From NCBI GenBank assembly GCA_003550325.1, contig QKWP01001152.1:55246-119245 (forward strand): a stretch of DNA of 64,000 bases. Direction: 5' to 3'. A model generated the notes under the pieces. The model had not been told where the DNA came from. It searched no databases and saw only the letters and a list, made by a program, of their open reading frames with translations. Shown one piece after another: positions 34,440 to 47,240 of the stretch (position 1 is the first letter of the stretch; the number at the start of each line of letters is the position of its first letter). The DNA is from Gigaspora rosea. Its lineage: Eukaryota > Glomeromycota > Glomeromycetes > Diversisporales > Gigasporaceae. Position numbers and translations under genes: made by a program.

Positions 34440-34740
34440 ACCGAAATGAATAAAGAAATAAAAAACCAAGTTCAAACTGAACTTAAACAAAATGGGAACG
34501 CTGGCCCAGGAACAGAATTGAGTGAATAAAGAAAGAGAAGAAAGATTAAGTGAAAATGAAGTTTTTGAATTAATACAAAAAATTGAAGAGATTGAAGAGC
34601 AAAAAGAAGAGTAAGAATGAAACCGAAACAATGCCAAAGTTAATCTAAGTCAACCATTAATCGAAGGCAAAACTTACAAAGAAATGGCAAAGATTAAATG
34701 GATACAAAGGAGTAAATTACTGAGATTATAACTACAGAAC
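34440..34740 (+). pseudogene. Degenerate charged coding-like segment
   Basis: The plus strand reads NKEIKNQVQTELKQNGNAGP, a stop, and then ERLSENEVFELIQKIEEIEE before further stops. The composition is protein-like (coiled-coil-like) and unlike the flanks, but no family is recognised. Confidence 0.35.
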
Positions 34741-36014
34741 TACAAGAATTTTGTTAGTACCTAAATCTTCATAACTACATGTGTTTGCTTATAACATAAT
34801 TTCCAAAATGAATTTTTGGTTGTGAAAACCACAAAATTTTGATTTCGACGTACCAAAGATAAATATATGTCGCAAGATCTAAATATGTGCTGCAAGATCT
34901 AAACAAAAGCTAAGGTGCATCGTGAGATCTAAACAAACTAAAAAGTTAAACTTTGTAAGGTTTAAATTTTTAAAAAATTTAAAAAAAAGTTTTAATCTAA
35001 AATTAATTAACTTCTCTTACTTTTTATTAAATTCGAATCTTTCTAAAAAAACTCATGGGTTTTGAGATAGGCTCATGGGTTTTATTATATTCTCTAGAAG
35101 AGATAATGAATTTGACATGTGATTTTGGGGATCATTTTTTATTTACATCCAATCAATATATGACTTTTTGCAGATCATTGAATATTTTGGGGACTAATTT
35201 AAGGTCCAATTCCATAAATCGACCGATATGAATATAATATTGTTAGCATTTACATGGCTGTCAAATACTTAAAAATTTATAAACCTATATATTTAATAAA
35301 CAAAATATAAAAATAAAGATATTATTAGTATCAGGTTATTTTCAAGTTAAAATCAAAACCAATTTTAATCGGTAAAATATTATAGTACATATTTTATAAG
35401 CACAATAAAATTATATATATATATATAAAAAACCTGTTAGCAAAAAAAAATTTTATAAAAATAAACTTTAGAATGGTAAGTCTTTAGTAAACCAAGATTT
35501 TAAATACAAACAGCCCAAACAGTTTTATTATCAAGAGAATTTTGTAATTTAGTAACTGTTAATCCAGCCAAACTAAAAGTTATTCATATGAAACACTAGT
35601 AGATATAATAGCTAGATAATCTTGTATTTGCTTATAGGCATTGTTTGGAACACAAGTTTGAAGCAAGCTATAGTTAATTTAATCAAATGCAAATTATAAT
35701 TTTTATTATTAAAAAATTCTTGGCTAAATTAATTATTAGCTTGTTTCGAACCCTTATTTCAAAATAATGTTCATAGGTGTTATTTTGCAAAATACAGTGC
35801 AAATTGTAAATCAAATGATCATGCTATTGCTGGCATTAATAAATTTCTCTATTTTATTAATGTTAACAACAGCCTGTTCTTATTAAATATTAAACATATT
35901 TTAATCTTGTTTAACAAACTAAAGGGTTTGTAATTAAATTTTAACTAAAAACAACAATTTATAGTTGTTTCAAAATGCATATTATTATAATATTTAGTTT
36001 ATTTAATATTTACT
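34741..36014. other. AT-rich stretch with small repeats
   Basis: No gene seen. A GCAAGATCTAAA-like word occurs three times at 34870-34935. Confidence 0.4.
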
Positions 36015-36363
36015 ATTAGGACCAATGGTTCTTTCAGTCTGTCCTAAAAAGGGCCAGACTGGCCTGGTCCCTGGATGGACCGAAGGGCTGTCAGTCCAGA
36101 CCGGACTGATTAATAGCTCTAGTTTTATGTTGATCTATCAACCAATATATCCAAAATGTAATTAGTATGCTAAAACTAATGTAGCAATATGATATGCTTT
36201 ACCGATTTTAATTAGATATGCAATTCATGATCAAAAATGTTAAGACTAAAATATTAATAAGCAAGTTATGATCAAAAATGTTATCACAATTCAAATTCTA
36301 GCAATTGTATTAAATCAAATTTGAACATATATAGTATTATGTATTGATTTGTAACAGAACTCT

Positions 36364-37025
36364 TTATTCCTTAATTTGTTATACAGGCATATTTGCCTGC
36401 GAAAATTTTAAAATTTTAAACTTTTTAAATAAAATTTTAAATATTAATTTTAGCTATATACTTTCTAAGTAAAAAATATAATACTAGTTCTGTTTTATTA
36501 ACTTTATTATAAAATTTTTTTAAAATTATTAAAAAACTTTGGTGTAATAAAGTTTAAAGTTTTTGTTTTGGAACTTTTACTATAAAATTTTTTCTTTAGG
36601 TTTTCTCAAATTTTATATGTTCCTGTCTATAAAAAAAATTTTCACTTCTAATACAAGTCTTAATTTTTACAAGTAAATCATATAAAGCCAAATAATGAAA
36701 GTTGTCTTCCTTTATATAAACTACAATATAGTATTAGAAACTATATTTTTAAAACCAATATTTAAAGAATTCACCAAGATATTGTATAATATTTTTTTGG
36801 GTAAAAAATTTCTTTAAATTTTAATATTTTCAGCTTATAAGCAACATAAACTTTTTGTCTTATAATATAAATTTAAATAATTCAAAAATATAATTCTTGT
36901 TATTAAATATTATAATACCGAATTTTATTTAAATATTTTAAATGATTAAAAAAATAAATTAGAGGTATATTTATAGTAATTTTACAGGCAAATTTGCCTG
37001 CGAACTAGTACAAACTAAGGAATAA
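36364..37025. mobile_element. TIR element with palindromic CAGGCAAATTTGCCTG ends
   Basis: The outer arms TTATTCCTTAATTTGT and (reverse) TTATTCCTTAGTTTGT are followed at each end by the palindrome CAGGCAAATTTGCCTG (one base changed on the left). The interior is AT-rich and noncoding. Confidence 0.65.
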
Positions 37026-37131
37026 TAAAATTGACCTTATATGCGCATTGATCAACATGAGAGAAAGGCATTTAATTAATACTAATTAGGGTTTGAATTG
37101 AGGTGAAATTCATTAAAGGATGCCTTTAAAA

Positions 37132-37370
37132 TAGTAATGCCACCGAAATTGATTTTTGAAAAAGGCCTATTTCGTCTTCATTAGAGAAAATTAAAATTTT
37201 TTATAAGGAAGAGCAAATAAAATTTATATAAATATGTTCCTTATAATTTCGTCTATTCAAAAAAAGTATCAAATAATTTCGTCTTTCAAGTAAAATAGGT
37301 CAAAAACAATTTTGTCTTCAAATTTTAATTTTGGGTTTTAGAACCCGAAATGCTTTCGTCCTCATATATA
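37132..37370 (+). mobile_element. 239-bp hAT-like MITE, copy 1
   Basis: Starts TAGTAATGCCACCGAAATTG and ends TTTCGTCCTCATATATA. The flanks CTTTAAAA and CTCTAAGA match at six of eight positions, a decayed target-site duplication. The interior carries repeated TTTCGTCT words. It is one of four copies in the window. Confidence 0.8.
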
Positions 37371-37880
37371 CTCTAAGATTCAAATAATTATTTTTAGACT
37401 AGGTTTGTAATATCTTTTTCGAAAAGTATTTATACTACACAATGTTTGGCATGTTTGTGTGTGTTTTGTTTTGCAGATTATTTATGCTAGTAATATTTAT
37501 TAAATTTATTGTTAACAGAATATATAGTAGAAAGTAAGCAACTGACCAGGTTAGTCAGAACGGTAGAGGCTTCCTGCAACAGAAGCAATCGTAATTGTAT
37601 TTGAAGTTTCTGTAGGATTAGCTGGTGTGGTTATTCTCTGCTTAACGAAGTAAGCTTGCTGCTTGAATCTGTCATCATACTCTTAAATACACTTGAATTT
37701 GCGCCAAGCATGTGTTGATATCATTGTTATCTCATTTTTGTTTGATATTTTTACGCTGCTCCTACAAATATCCAGTAATCTTCAATCATGAGAAGAGTTA
37801 CATGTAATGGCCACTCTTGTGACTGCATGTGTATAACAGAAGGATTGTATAGCTGCTTTTCCTTTTCAATTACATGATAT
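37371..37880. other. Intervening sequence without recognised gene
   Basis: Slightly less AT-rich than its surroundings (37540-37860), but all frames are broken and no family is recognised. Confidence 0.35.
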
Positions 37881-38680
37881 TAGGCCGGTGCAAAAAGATT
37901 GATACCTCAAATAAAAATTAATAGTAATTTTTTTAGTAATAAAATGTAATTTTTTTTTAATTTAAAAAATTATTTTGGTAGATAGAAAAGGGTTTAATAT
38001 AATTTATTTAATTATTTTATATAAAAAATCAAGAAATTTTTAGCATTAACTTTTTAAATAAATTTTACTATATTTAGAAATGATAAATTTGATCGTGATA
38101 TAGTAATAAAAATTTTTTTATATATAAAATTTAAGTTTTTTAATTTAACTTTATTTTATTAGATAATAAAAAAGATTATTTTAAAATTTAAATATTTGTT
38201 TATATAAAATATAAAAAATTTACTAATAGTTATTTTTAAGCTTATTTTTACTATTAAATATATATAGTACATATAGTAAATTAATAATTTTTAATACAAA
38301 TACACCAACTTTAATATTTAATAACCTTTTATCTAGTGATTATTTTTTTATGAAATTTTAAATATAGTTTTATTGAATCTGTAGCTAGCTACTTGCGTAG
38401 TAGCAAGCTTTAAACTTTCAAATTCATTAAGATATTAATTAAAATCTATTTTTTTAAAAAAAAATATTTTTGTAATTTTTTTTTATCTAAAAAGTTAGCT
38501 TTCATCTATTTTTATATAAAGGTAATATAAAATAATATAATTAATAAAAAAAATGATAGTTTATACCATAGTTATTCAATTGTAAAAAATATTTAATTAT
38601 ATTATTAATAATTTAAAAACTTTTATTAGCAGTACTTTTTAATTAAAATATTGAGGTATCAATCTTTTTGCACTGGCCTA
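37881..38680. mobile_element. Tc1/mariner-like element, 800 bp
   Basis: 30-bp TIRs with one mismatch begin GGCCGGTGCAAAAAGATTG and are flanked by TA on both sides (37881-37882 and 38679-38680). The interior is AT-rich without a transposase, so the element is non-autonomous. Confidence 0.85.
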
Positions 38681-38948
38681 TATATCATTATTTCGCATCG
38701 TTAAGTACCCTAGCCATGTCAAAAAGTACTGGTCATATGATAATATGTAGTAAGATAGCTAATAAAAATTTCAATTTAGTGTAATATAACATAAAAATAA
38801 AGATTCATTTGTTCTAAAAAATCGCTTATTTCTCGACAAACTTCATAAGAAACTACCTTCGCGTACTAACAAAAATATTCTATGACCAATACTATATACA
38901 ATGCTAATTATTAACTTTAACATAAGCACTAACTATAACCTAAATAAA

Positions 38949-39320
38949 CTTAAAGCTATGCAAAGTTGATTTTTCAGTTTTTATTACCCAGCTTTCCTAT
39001 TTTTTTAATATTTTTTTTAGATTCCAATTGTGCCAATAGTTTGATTTTTGATATCTATTTTTTCCCGCTATTTTCATCTAGTATCATCCTATGGAAACTT
39101 TAATTTCCTATAATTGTCTGATAAAACTGGCAGAAAAATATAACTACCAGCCAATCTTTTGATTCCTTGTTGTGCAAAATAAAAATTCAACCTTGTATAA
39201 CCTTAAATATGAACATTTTCTATTGTAGTACTGCAGTAAATTAAAAAAATCTGTCTATCCTTCCTGAATTTTGAAATCCATGTAATAGAAAATAAAAAAT
39301 CAACTTTGCATAGCCTAAAG
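38949..39320. mobile_element. MITE with 26-bp TIRs
   Basis: The left arm GCTATGCAAAGTTGATTTTT is answered by AAAAATCAACTTTGCATAGC at the right. Similar words (CACAAAGTTAATTTTT) recur at 39440-39600, suggesting tandem or nested relatives. Confidence 0.65.
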
Positions 39321-39730
39321 ATTTTTATCATTATCACTTAACCTGAACTTTTTTTGCCATGGCTAGGATATTCACTTCGTATCTTCTGAGACAATTTTTT
39401 CTGTTATGTGAAACCTTCAATATTTTAAGTTTGTTTATGTTAGGCCACACAAAGTTAATTTTTTGTTTTGTATAACCTAGTGTTTCAAAATTCCACTTGG
39501 TAGTCAGATATTTTTTTTAGAAAAAAAATTTGAATTTTGCATGATCTAAATTAATTCATGTTTATATCTAAAGTTACACAAATTAATTTTTCGTTTTGTA
39601 TAAAGTGAGACTAATTTAATTCAGTGGTTTATGTTATATTTTTTTCTCAAAAAAAGGGGAAAGGAGAAACGAACATATATATAAAAATTTAAAATTTTTT
39701 TCTCAATCAAAAATTATCAGGCTTCCTCAC

Positions 39731-39969
39731 TATATATAAGGACGAAAGCATTTCGGGTTCTAAAACCCAAAATTAAAATTTGAAGATAAAATTGTTTTTG
39801 ACCTATTTTACTTAAAAGACGAAATTATTTGATACTTTTTTTGAATAGACGAAATTATATATAACATATCTATATAAATTTTATTTGCTCTTCCTTATAA
39901 AAAATTTTAATTTTCTCTAATGAAAACAAAATAGCTCTTTTTTAAAAATCAATTTCGGTGGCATCACTA
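39731..39969 (-). mobile_element. 239-bp hAT-like MITE, copy 2
   Basis: Inverted copy of the 37132 family with identical length. The flanks TTCCTCAC (39723-39730) and TTCCTTAC (39970-39977) match at seven of eight positions. Confidence 0.85.
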
Positions 39970-41055
39970 TTCCTTACTCGCCTTATATATTCATTTAATT
40001 TCTTTTCAGAAAGTTTCAGAACCTTGCAATTTTTAATTTTAATTCTACTCGGCATTAAGGGAAGTGCAGTAAATCACGTAATTTCCTAGGGGGTCTTTCA
40101 TCTATCAGCATGATGGAAATTCATTTTAATTGGACAATATTTGTATGATCTACCCATGATCACCTGTGATAATTAACCAATCAAATTACATATTTTTAAA
40201 CTTCATTGCTCTAATATTACTAGAAAACAAGAGAAAACTTCATATCAAAAAACTTTCAAACTAACAAATCTATATATAATATTTTGGCATGTATATTAGA
40301 AAAGATTGATATGCATTAAGTAAATAAATGTAATGTTTGTTATTAATAAATTCGAAATTATTAAAATTTACACAATACAGCAATATATAAACCAAAAAAT
40401 TAAATTTCTAGTTAACTAACCCAAAGGCTGACAAATCTAAATATTAAACCTAAATCTCTCACGACTAAAGGCCCGTACTTATTCAAACTAAACAGTTATA
40501 TAGTAAGAAGTTTATTTGAATTTAACGTCTTAAGCAAAAAACGTTCCAATTATTTTACTTTACATTATAACTTTGCATAGTTCAATAAACGACAGTATGT
40601 TTGTCTTCTAAGTAAAGTCTCAGTTTTGAGAATACATTCTAAATAACTATTTTAGAATATAAATAATGCGCTAGCAAAAAAAAAATTTTGTAGTTAAACA
40701 AGAGTTAGTTTAAATTGACTAAAATAACTAGTAAAAAATTCATATTTTTCTCCGTTTTTTACACATAAGCAAACTACCTTTTCCTATTTGATCCATAGCA
40801 ATCCGAAAGTTTTAAACGATACTTCAGAACTTGAAGAACATATTTGTGGAGTTACAATACTACCTAAAAAAAGAATTTTCATACAACTTCATATAACAAA
40901 TATTATTAGGCATGATCTACGCGCCAATCAAATTTAATCTGATGATTTGGATCAACAACCAATTAAAACAAACTTCTATCATGCTCCATCTATTACATCC
41001 TATATATATATATAGTCTAAATAGCCAATAATATTGAAGTGTTTGTTAAATAAAC
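39970..41055. other. AT-rich stretch without recognised gene
   Basis: No coding pattern. The part around 40004-40060 is related to 44640-44700 (TTGCAATTT...ATTCTA). Confidence 0.4.
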
Positions 41056-41438
41056 AGTGGCTCTTGATATAATGTAGTACCTTGGGCGTTTTTTTAAAAA
41101 AAATTATTGTCGTGGCTGAAGCTAGAAATGGCTGAAGCTGGAAATTTTAAATATTTTATATGAAATTTACAAAAAATTTTGGAATGCATTTTTGTACGTT
41201 TTTTTTATAGTTAGATTAAAATTTAGGATTAGGGTTTATAATAAAAGAGTATAGTTGGATTTTAGCAGGGTTTGCATATAGTGAAGAATTTTTTAAAATC
41301 CGCTTTATCATGAGTTTTATTAGTAAATCCATTATATCAAATAGTATTTATTATGATGTAGATTTGAACCTTGATCCATTATATCAAGATTTTACTTAGT
41401 CTCTGTTATATCAAGAGTCCATTATATCAAGAGCCACT
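41056..41438. mobile_element. TIR element, perfect 19-bp ends
   Basis: The ends AGTGGCTCTTGATATAATG and its exact reverse complement bound 383 bp. Internal ATTATATCAAGA repeats lie near the right end. Noncoding. Confidence 0.8.
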
Positions 41439-41567
41439 ATATATACTTTTTAAAAAATTTTATTTTTTCGTCGAATGTAAAAATCCAAAGTTAATTAATA
41501 AAAAGTTCTCTAATACTTATAAAAATTTTGTGGTAAGTGTATTTTGACCTGCTGAATAAGTTTAGGA

Positions 41568-41707
41568 GAGTGATACAAATCAAGTGATTTTTTAGAGGGG
41601 GTAAAAAGAGTTGAAATATATATAAGAACCTGACCATATATATATTAAGAAAGAGGGAAGTGAGTAGGCCTCTGATAAAAAATAATCAGATGATTAATAA
41701 CAGGCCC
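41568..41707. repeat. Direct repeat with 46429-46577
   Basis: Both copies share GTAGGCCTCTGATAAAAAA, TATATAAGAACCTGAC and the CAGATGATTAATAA ending. Identity is high over about 140 bp; the copies lie 4.9 kb apart. Confidence 0.65.
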
Positions 41708-41791
41708 TTACTTAATTGATTTTAATCAGTTTGCTTAGTAAAATTTAAACTTTACTATGTAGCAACATTTGTCAATTGTAGGGTGAATATA

Positions 41792-43552
41792 CAGTGCGAG
41801 AACCCTTAAATCAACAAGTGAAATTGATAATTTTTAAAACGTTATAAAAAAATAACTAGTATAGCTAGGACAATTTTTCTTTTTTTTTAATATTAGAGGT
41901 GTAGCTCCTGCTTCAAACTTTATTAATACTTAAGCAAATTGACATATGGTAGTGCCTTTTATACATACATATTATATACAAGTATTGAGACTAGGACTTC
42001 AGGCTATGAAACCTTTTATCAATGGCTAAAACCCACTAGAGCCTTCAATATTCCCATTTATATAGTTGACCTGGATTTGTACGTCCCTTTCCAACCAACA
42101 ATCAACGTCCACATGTCTGCCACTTTACGCATATTTCCTAATTTGTCACTTCCAATTTGGTGTGTGTTGCCAGGTAGGTGCTTTATGCTTTCAAGTTGGT
42201 GTACCTGAAATCTGGTTACCCAGAAAATCCCTTACTAGCATACTTCTCAGGGGTTCGTATTTTAAGCCATGCAGCTGCCTCTACCACAAGGTAAGTAAGT
42301 ATCTCAAGCCTGCATGCTGCCGCAACCAGCTGGTTTCTTGCAACTTGAGAACCCAGGATTTAACGTTCTGAATTTGGAAATGTGCGATCGACTGTACTTC
42401 CTGCTATGGTGGCGAGGTTCCTGAGCATGTTTTGCAAATGCTTCCAGTGCTGAATATAGTTGGATGGCATCATGAGGCTAGGGGAACCCGATTACCACTG
42501 CATGCATTTATACCAGCATATACCCGTATTGGTGGTCCCAGATCCTCTTAACGTCTAAAGACTCCTATATAGGTACGCCCAGAGCTCCGTTGGGTCTTGA
42601 CACATACACACCTTCATGCTTCTATTTCTTATTGGCTGAATAGTTCTGTCTGCTCTTGCGAAGTTCACTAAACCCCAGTACCCGGTCAGTCACTCTTTGG
42701 ATCCTTTTCCTTAGTCATTCCAGACTACCAATCCTGTTGGCCCGGAAGGATCGGTCAGCCAGGCTTTAGGTGCCTAAGATCTTCCTTTCTTTGGTTCTTG
42801 CTTCTGTAACACATGCCCTTTTCCTTCGGTACGACTCCGGTGACCAGGTTGGTGCCCCTTTGCCTAGGGGCTTTTGCCCGTCCAGATTTTCCAGTCAGTC
42901 ACCGCCAAGATCCTTTTCCCTAGTATCGTCGAAAGTCTAGCTACCTCTCTACTCGGGACTTGCCAAGCGGGTTTCAATTGTTCCGGTCCCTTGGATTTGT
43001 CTGTGTAACTTACACAACTACGCCAAAGCTCCCATTCAAAATAGTGGTACCAAGGTTACAGGTAATATACTCGACTGATCGATGAACAAATATTACCATA
43101 ACACAGGCCTATTTTTCAATTCGTCTCTAGTGGGATTTGAACCCTAGACATGCCGCTTGGGGTAACAACCAGACAGCTTCTCTATGTCGCCACACTCTAG
43201 GACAATTTTTCTTTCTATAGCAGTGTAGAAAAAGACTTTAAAAATAAAGCTATAGAATTAGTTTTTTAATTTATAAAGTTTAACTACTTTTATAAAGGTT
43301 TAAAGTTAACTATTTTTATTAATAAACATAAAATTTGGCCACTATAATTTTGGCCAAAATTAGCAAAATTATAAAAACTTTTTAAAACATTTTTTTTTTA
43401 TACTATATTTTTGTTTTTTTTTTTTTATTCGCAAAATTTTCTGCAATTTTATTGGCTCCGACCCAACTCCGACCCAATCCAACCCAACTTCTGACCCAAC
43501 CCAAAATTTGGCCACATATATAGAACTAGTTGATTTAAGGGTTCCTGCACTA
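41792..43552. mobile_element. TIR element (CAGTGC...AACCCTTAAATC) hosting a retroposon
   Basis: The left end CAGTGCGAGAACCCTTAAATC and the right end (reverse) AGTGCAGGAACCCTTAAATC form TIRs next to TA. Most of its length is the inserted retroposon 41883-43196; without it the element is about 430 bp. Confidence 0.7.
41883..43196 (-). mobile_element. tRNA-headed retroposon with 18-bp target-site duplication
   Basis: Flanked by the direct repeat CTAGGACAATTTTTCTTT (41865-41882 and 43197-43214). On the minus strand the 5' end carries a perfect polymerase III B box (GGTTCAAATCC, about 43134-43144) and a weaker A-box-like region (TGGCGACATAGAGAAGC). The 3' end is A-rich. These are hallmarks of target-primed retroposition by a LINE-type machinery. 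The body is GC-richer than anything nearby and has no intact frame. At 1.3 kb it is long for a SINE. Confidence 0.7.
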
Positions 43553-44084
43553 TAGTTTTTTAAAAAACTTTAATTTTTCTGTTAAATGTAAAAATCAAAA
43601 GTCAATTAATAAAAACTTCTCTAATATTTATGAAAATTTTGTAGTAAGTATATTTTGACTTGCTAAATGAGTTTACTTAATCGATTTTAATCAATTTGCT
43701 TAGTAAAATTTAGACTTTACTATGTAGTGCCGTTTGTCAATTGTAGGATGAATATATTTTTTAAAAAATTTTAATTTTTCTGTCAACCGTAAAATTCAAA
43801 AGTCAATTAATAAAAAATTCTCCAATGCTTATAAAAATTTTGTAGTAAGTATTTTTACCTGTTGAATAAGTTTACTTAATCGATTTTAATCGATTTGCTT
43901 AGTAAAATTTAGTCTTTACTATGTAGCTTTTTTCGATTGCAGGGTAGCTTATTTTCAGATCAAATACATTTTTGAGTTTTTTTTTAAATTTTATAAAATT
44001 TGATTGGTCAATGTCCTATCACTAGGAGGGTCAGAACCTATGTAAACCTAACATGTAATTTACTACACTTCCCTAAGTTCTCTG

Positions 44085-44900
44085 CCAAAATTACCAAAAT
44101 TATGCATATATCTCAAAAATATTTACTAATAGAAAGGAATAATGTAAACTATTGAATCGAATTGGTCTTGCTTAACTAAGTTATGGATAACATTAGTGCA
44201 TTTAAAGTAGTGCCTAACTAAACTTTTGACTTAATGCATGCATGAAGATGGGAGCATAATTTTAGTCAGATGCTACTTTAGTTAGGGGCTACTTTAGATA
44301 CAACAGTATTGATCTCCAATACTCTAATTCTTGTAATAACCCTGATCGATCATATAATCCTGTGAGTTACTTGAATTATATTTTCATTTCATTTTTGCAG
44401 TTTTCAAATCATTATATATCTTGTCATTTATTTGTACCCTTTTTATTAAGTACAAGGGCTCCTCAGATAGTAAAGTTTGTAACTATAACAACTATAAAAA
44501 TTCTAACGTGAACTACATAATTTAACCACTATTTAACTCTAACCATAAATTGTAATTAGGCTAAACCAAATTAATTCGGTGCTTTATGTTACATTCCTTT
44601 CTTATTGGGCTACTCTCACCCATTTTTTATGTTCATTTATTTTCTCTTCAGAAAGTTTTGAAATTTTGCAATTTCTAATTTTAATTCTATTCGCCATTAT
44701 GTTCTCTAGCCAAATTACCAAAATTATACATGTATTTCAAAAATATTTACTAAGAGAAAGGTAATATAACGAATTGGTCTCGCCTAACTGAAATATGGAT
44801 AATATTAGTAATGCATGTTGTATATAAAGTAGTACCTGACTAAATGCATCATGAAGATGGGCTTAATTTTAGTTAGGCACTACAGTGGCCTACCATATTA
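44085..44900. repeat. Two direct copies of a 200-bp block
   Basis: 44085-44290 and 44702-44885 share AAATTACCAAAATTAT, AAAATATTTACTAA, GAATTGGTCT and CATGAAGATGGG in order. No coding capacity; the frame at 44579-44764 is incidental. Confidence 0.6.
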
Positions 44901-45301
44901 TTGTAGACACTTTTTAAAAATTTATATAGTGCTAAATATATAAGATATTAAGCTAAAAATTAAATTATAAATTCTTTAAATCTATATCTTTTAAATAAAA
45001 AAAAAGTTTAAAAAATTTTATGCTACAGTTTTTAAAATAACTAAATTTAAATAAAATTTTGAATTTTTACGTTTGACTAGTTTTTATTGTTATAAAAATT
45101 AATTAAAAAAATAACTGCATAGTAAAAATTAATTTTTTATTAAACTAATTGAATTCAAAAATTATTTTGCATAACAAATTACATATAATTCCAAAATTTT
45201 TTAAAATTTTATAAAAATTTAAAATAGTTATTATTTCTAAATATAAAAATGCAATTTTTAATTCAAAATTATGTGAATTACCAAATATAGTAATTTTATT
45301 A

Positions 45302-45467
45302 CTATATATAGAGGTTGGCTAAAGCGGAGTGAAATTTGGTTAGGGTTAGGGTTACCTTTTTGATGCAATTATTATTAAAAGGTTATATAGGTATCAATAA
45401 TGTAATTTATGCAGTGTGTAGATCATATATTGAATTAACTCCACTTTAGTCGACCTCTATATATAGG
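45302..45467. mobile_element. MITE with about 30-bp TIRs
   Basis: The arms beginning TATATATAGAGGT pair over about 30 bp with four mismatches (left GGCTAAAGCGGAGT, right reversed GACTAAAGTGGAGT). Confidence 0.7.
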
Positions 45468-45715
45468 GATAGCTAAAACCATGTACCCATGTGATTTTTT
45501 TAAATTTTAGTTAAAATTCGTATCAGAATCTGTTTAGCATTAGAGTCGAGGTTAGGATTAGGACCAATATAGGTAAAATTACCTTCCTGATATTTTTATT
45601 AATGGCCCAAGATAGGTTTAGAATGCTGTTTTTATGTTCTTGTATTTTTTTTTGTTTTTTGACTTCTTCAGGCTAATCCATGTAAACAAAATTTCACAAC
45701 TCCATTTGGTTGATT
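45468..45715. mobile_element. Noncoding element related to the 50965-51265 insertion
   Basis: Starts GGGATAGCTAAAACCATG and is the reverse complement of the sequence at about 50985-51262, including ATAGGTAAAATTACCTTCC. It abuts the preceding MITE. Confidence 0.6.
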
Positions 45716-45765
45716 TACATGAAAAATGTTATAAGATATTTAATTGAATGTACTTTACTATTATT

Positions 45766-45902
45766 ACCGTAAACTGCCGTATAAACAGCCCAGGTCTGGT
45801 ACATTCCACCAAAAAAATTAATTAGTAAAAAAAAAAAAATTATTAGTAAAAATGAGAGGGGGTCTGATATGTGGGGGGCTGTTTATACGGCAGTTTACAG
45901 GT
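45766..45902. mobile_element. MITE with CTGCCGTATAAACAGCCC ends
   Basis: Near-perfect inverted arms GTAAACTGCCGTATAAACAG separated by about 85 bp, with TA at the borders. Confidence 0.8.
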
Positions 45903-47091
45903 ATTTTTTTGTTATATACTTCAAAATATTATTGTAGTACAATTTTATATTTATTAGGCAAGTGCTTTATATTCTTTTTGATTGCTCAGTAACTATTCAC
46001 TATCTGACTTTATTTCAGAACTATTGACCAATTTAGAAATTCGATTTAATATTCAGACTATCTAAATTGGTTTTCAAATCCATTTTTTAAGATAATATAT
46101 ACAATTTTTGGTTGCTTAATTTAAATAGACTGCCTAAAGGTTTTATATTACCTGCTATATTTATAGTCTACTAAAAAATATCTATTTAAACTCTCTAATA
46201 TTTTTTTGTACTATGTTATATATTTTTTTAAGTATCAATCTACTATTTTATACTATTACTTTATAAAACTATCTAAATTTGTATTTGTCTATTAACTTAT
46301 TTTATTTGTAAATAATCTTTTAAAATTGCACTATTAGTATTATTCAAAATAGCCAAAGTAGACTTTTTCTAACTTTTTTATGTTCTATATATTTTCAAAT
46401 TAAATTATAAATACTTTTTGCTATAAGGAAAGTGACAAAAATCAGGTGATTTTTTAGGGAGGGAAGAGGGTAAAAAAAGTTGAAATTATATATAAGAACC
46501 TGACTATATATATATTAAAGAAGAAGAAGGGGAGTAGGCCTCTGATAAAAAAAATCAGATGATTAATAATACTGCCCTAACTAAGACCAATACTAGCAGT
46601 TAGACTAACTATTGAACTGTACAATTCTAGTATACTTTTACTATCTTTACAAAATTTGTTCTAATTTTAATACCTAAATTTATCTTCTTTTTGGTTCTTA
46701 TATTGATTTTTTTAACTTTTAAACTAGGTAACCTAAATGAATTGATTCATTTAGTTTTAGTTACCTGTTTAGTTTTCTTTTTGACTTCTAATTTTGCAGT
46801 ATAGAATCTTTTTTTGGTATAGTATTTTAGTAGGCAGATTGATAAACCTCTACTTATAGAGTCAATTATTTGGTTTTTTAGTCTCTAGTTTTTAAAATTT
46901 TAACTTCTGTAATACTATTAAAAAATTACTAAATTTTGAATTATATAAAAAATATACATATAATACTAAAAAATTTTAAAAAATTTTGGTTATTTTTATT
47001 TGATAATTTTTAATTTTTTAAAATAATTTAGAAAATTACTACAAATCACTACTGGTGATTATTACCAATGATCTATAATGCATAAAACAAA
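45903..47091. other. AT-rich stretch
   Basis: Contains the repeat partner 46429-46577; otherwise nothing recognised. Confidence 0.4.
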
Positions 47092-47240
47092 ATACAGTCA
47101 TCTCTTTCTATAGTCACCAAGTTGGGCACGCCCTAATTTAGTGATTATAGAAAAGTGTAACTATAAATTTAAACCTATATAATCACAGTTATATTAAAAA
47201 ATTATAAATGGTGATTATAAAATTTTATTAAAAATAAAAA
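47092..47240. mobile_element. TACAGTC-type MITE or element end
   Basis: Begins ACAGTCATCTCTTTCTATAG and includes GTTGGGCACG, as at 29694-29740. The matching opposite end (GGAAGGTCTGACTGT) lies at 50850-50866, so it could be a solo MITE or one end of a much larger, heavily invaded element. Confidence 0.5.

Larger units (their letters stand above)
41440..43950. repeat. Dispersed 200-bp direct repeats (three partial copies)
   Basis: A unit running from a TTTTAATTTTTCTGT-like start through ATAAAAATTTTGTAGTAAGT to TTTAGACTTTACTATGTAG occurs at 41450-41780, 43555-43745 and 43757-43925. The retroposon-bearing TIR element at 41792-43552 lies between copies 1 and 2. A related block occurs at 32755-32890. 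Confidence 0.6.

Noticed and set aside
41939..42371. Two overlapping open frames of 89 and 101 codons
   Set aside because: They lie inside the GC-richer body of the retroposon 41883-43196, antisense to its direction, with no recognisable family.
43090..43196. Functional tRNA gene
   Set aside because: Only the B box is convincing; no acceptor stem or anticodon arm could be drawn, and the context is a retroposon head.
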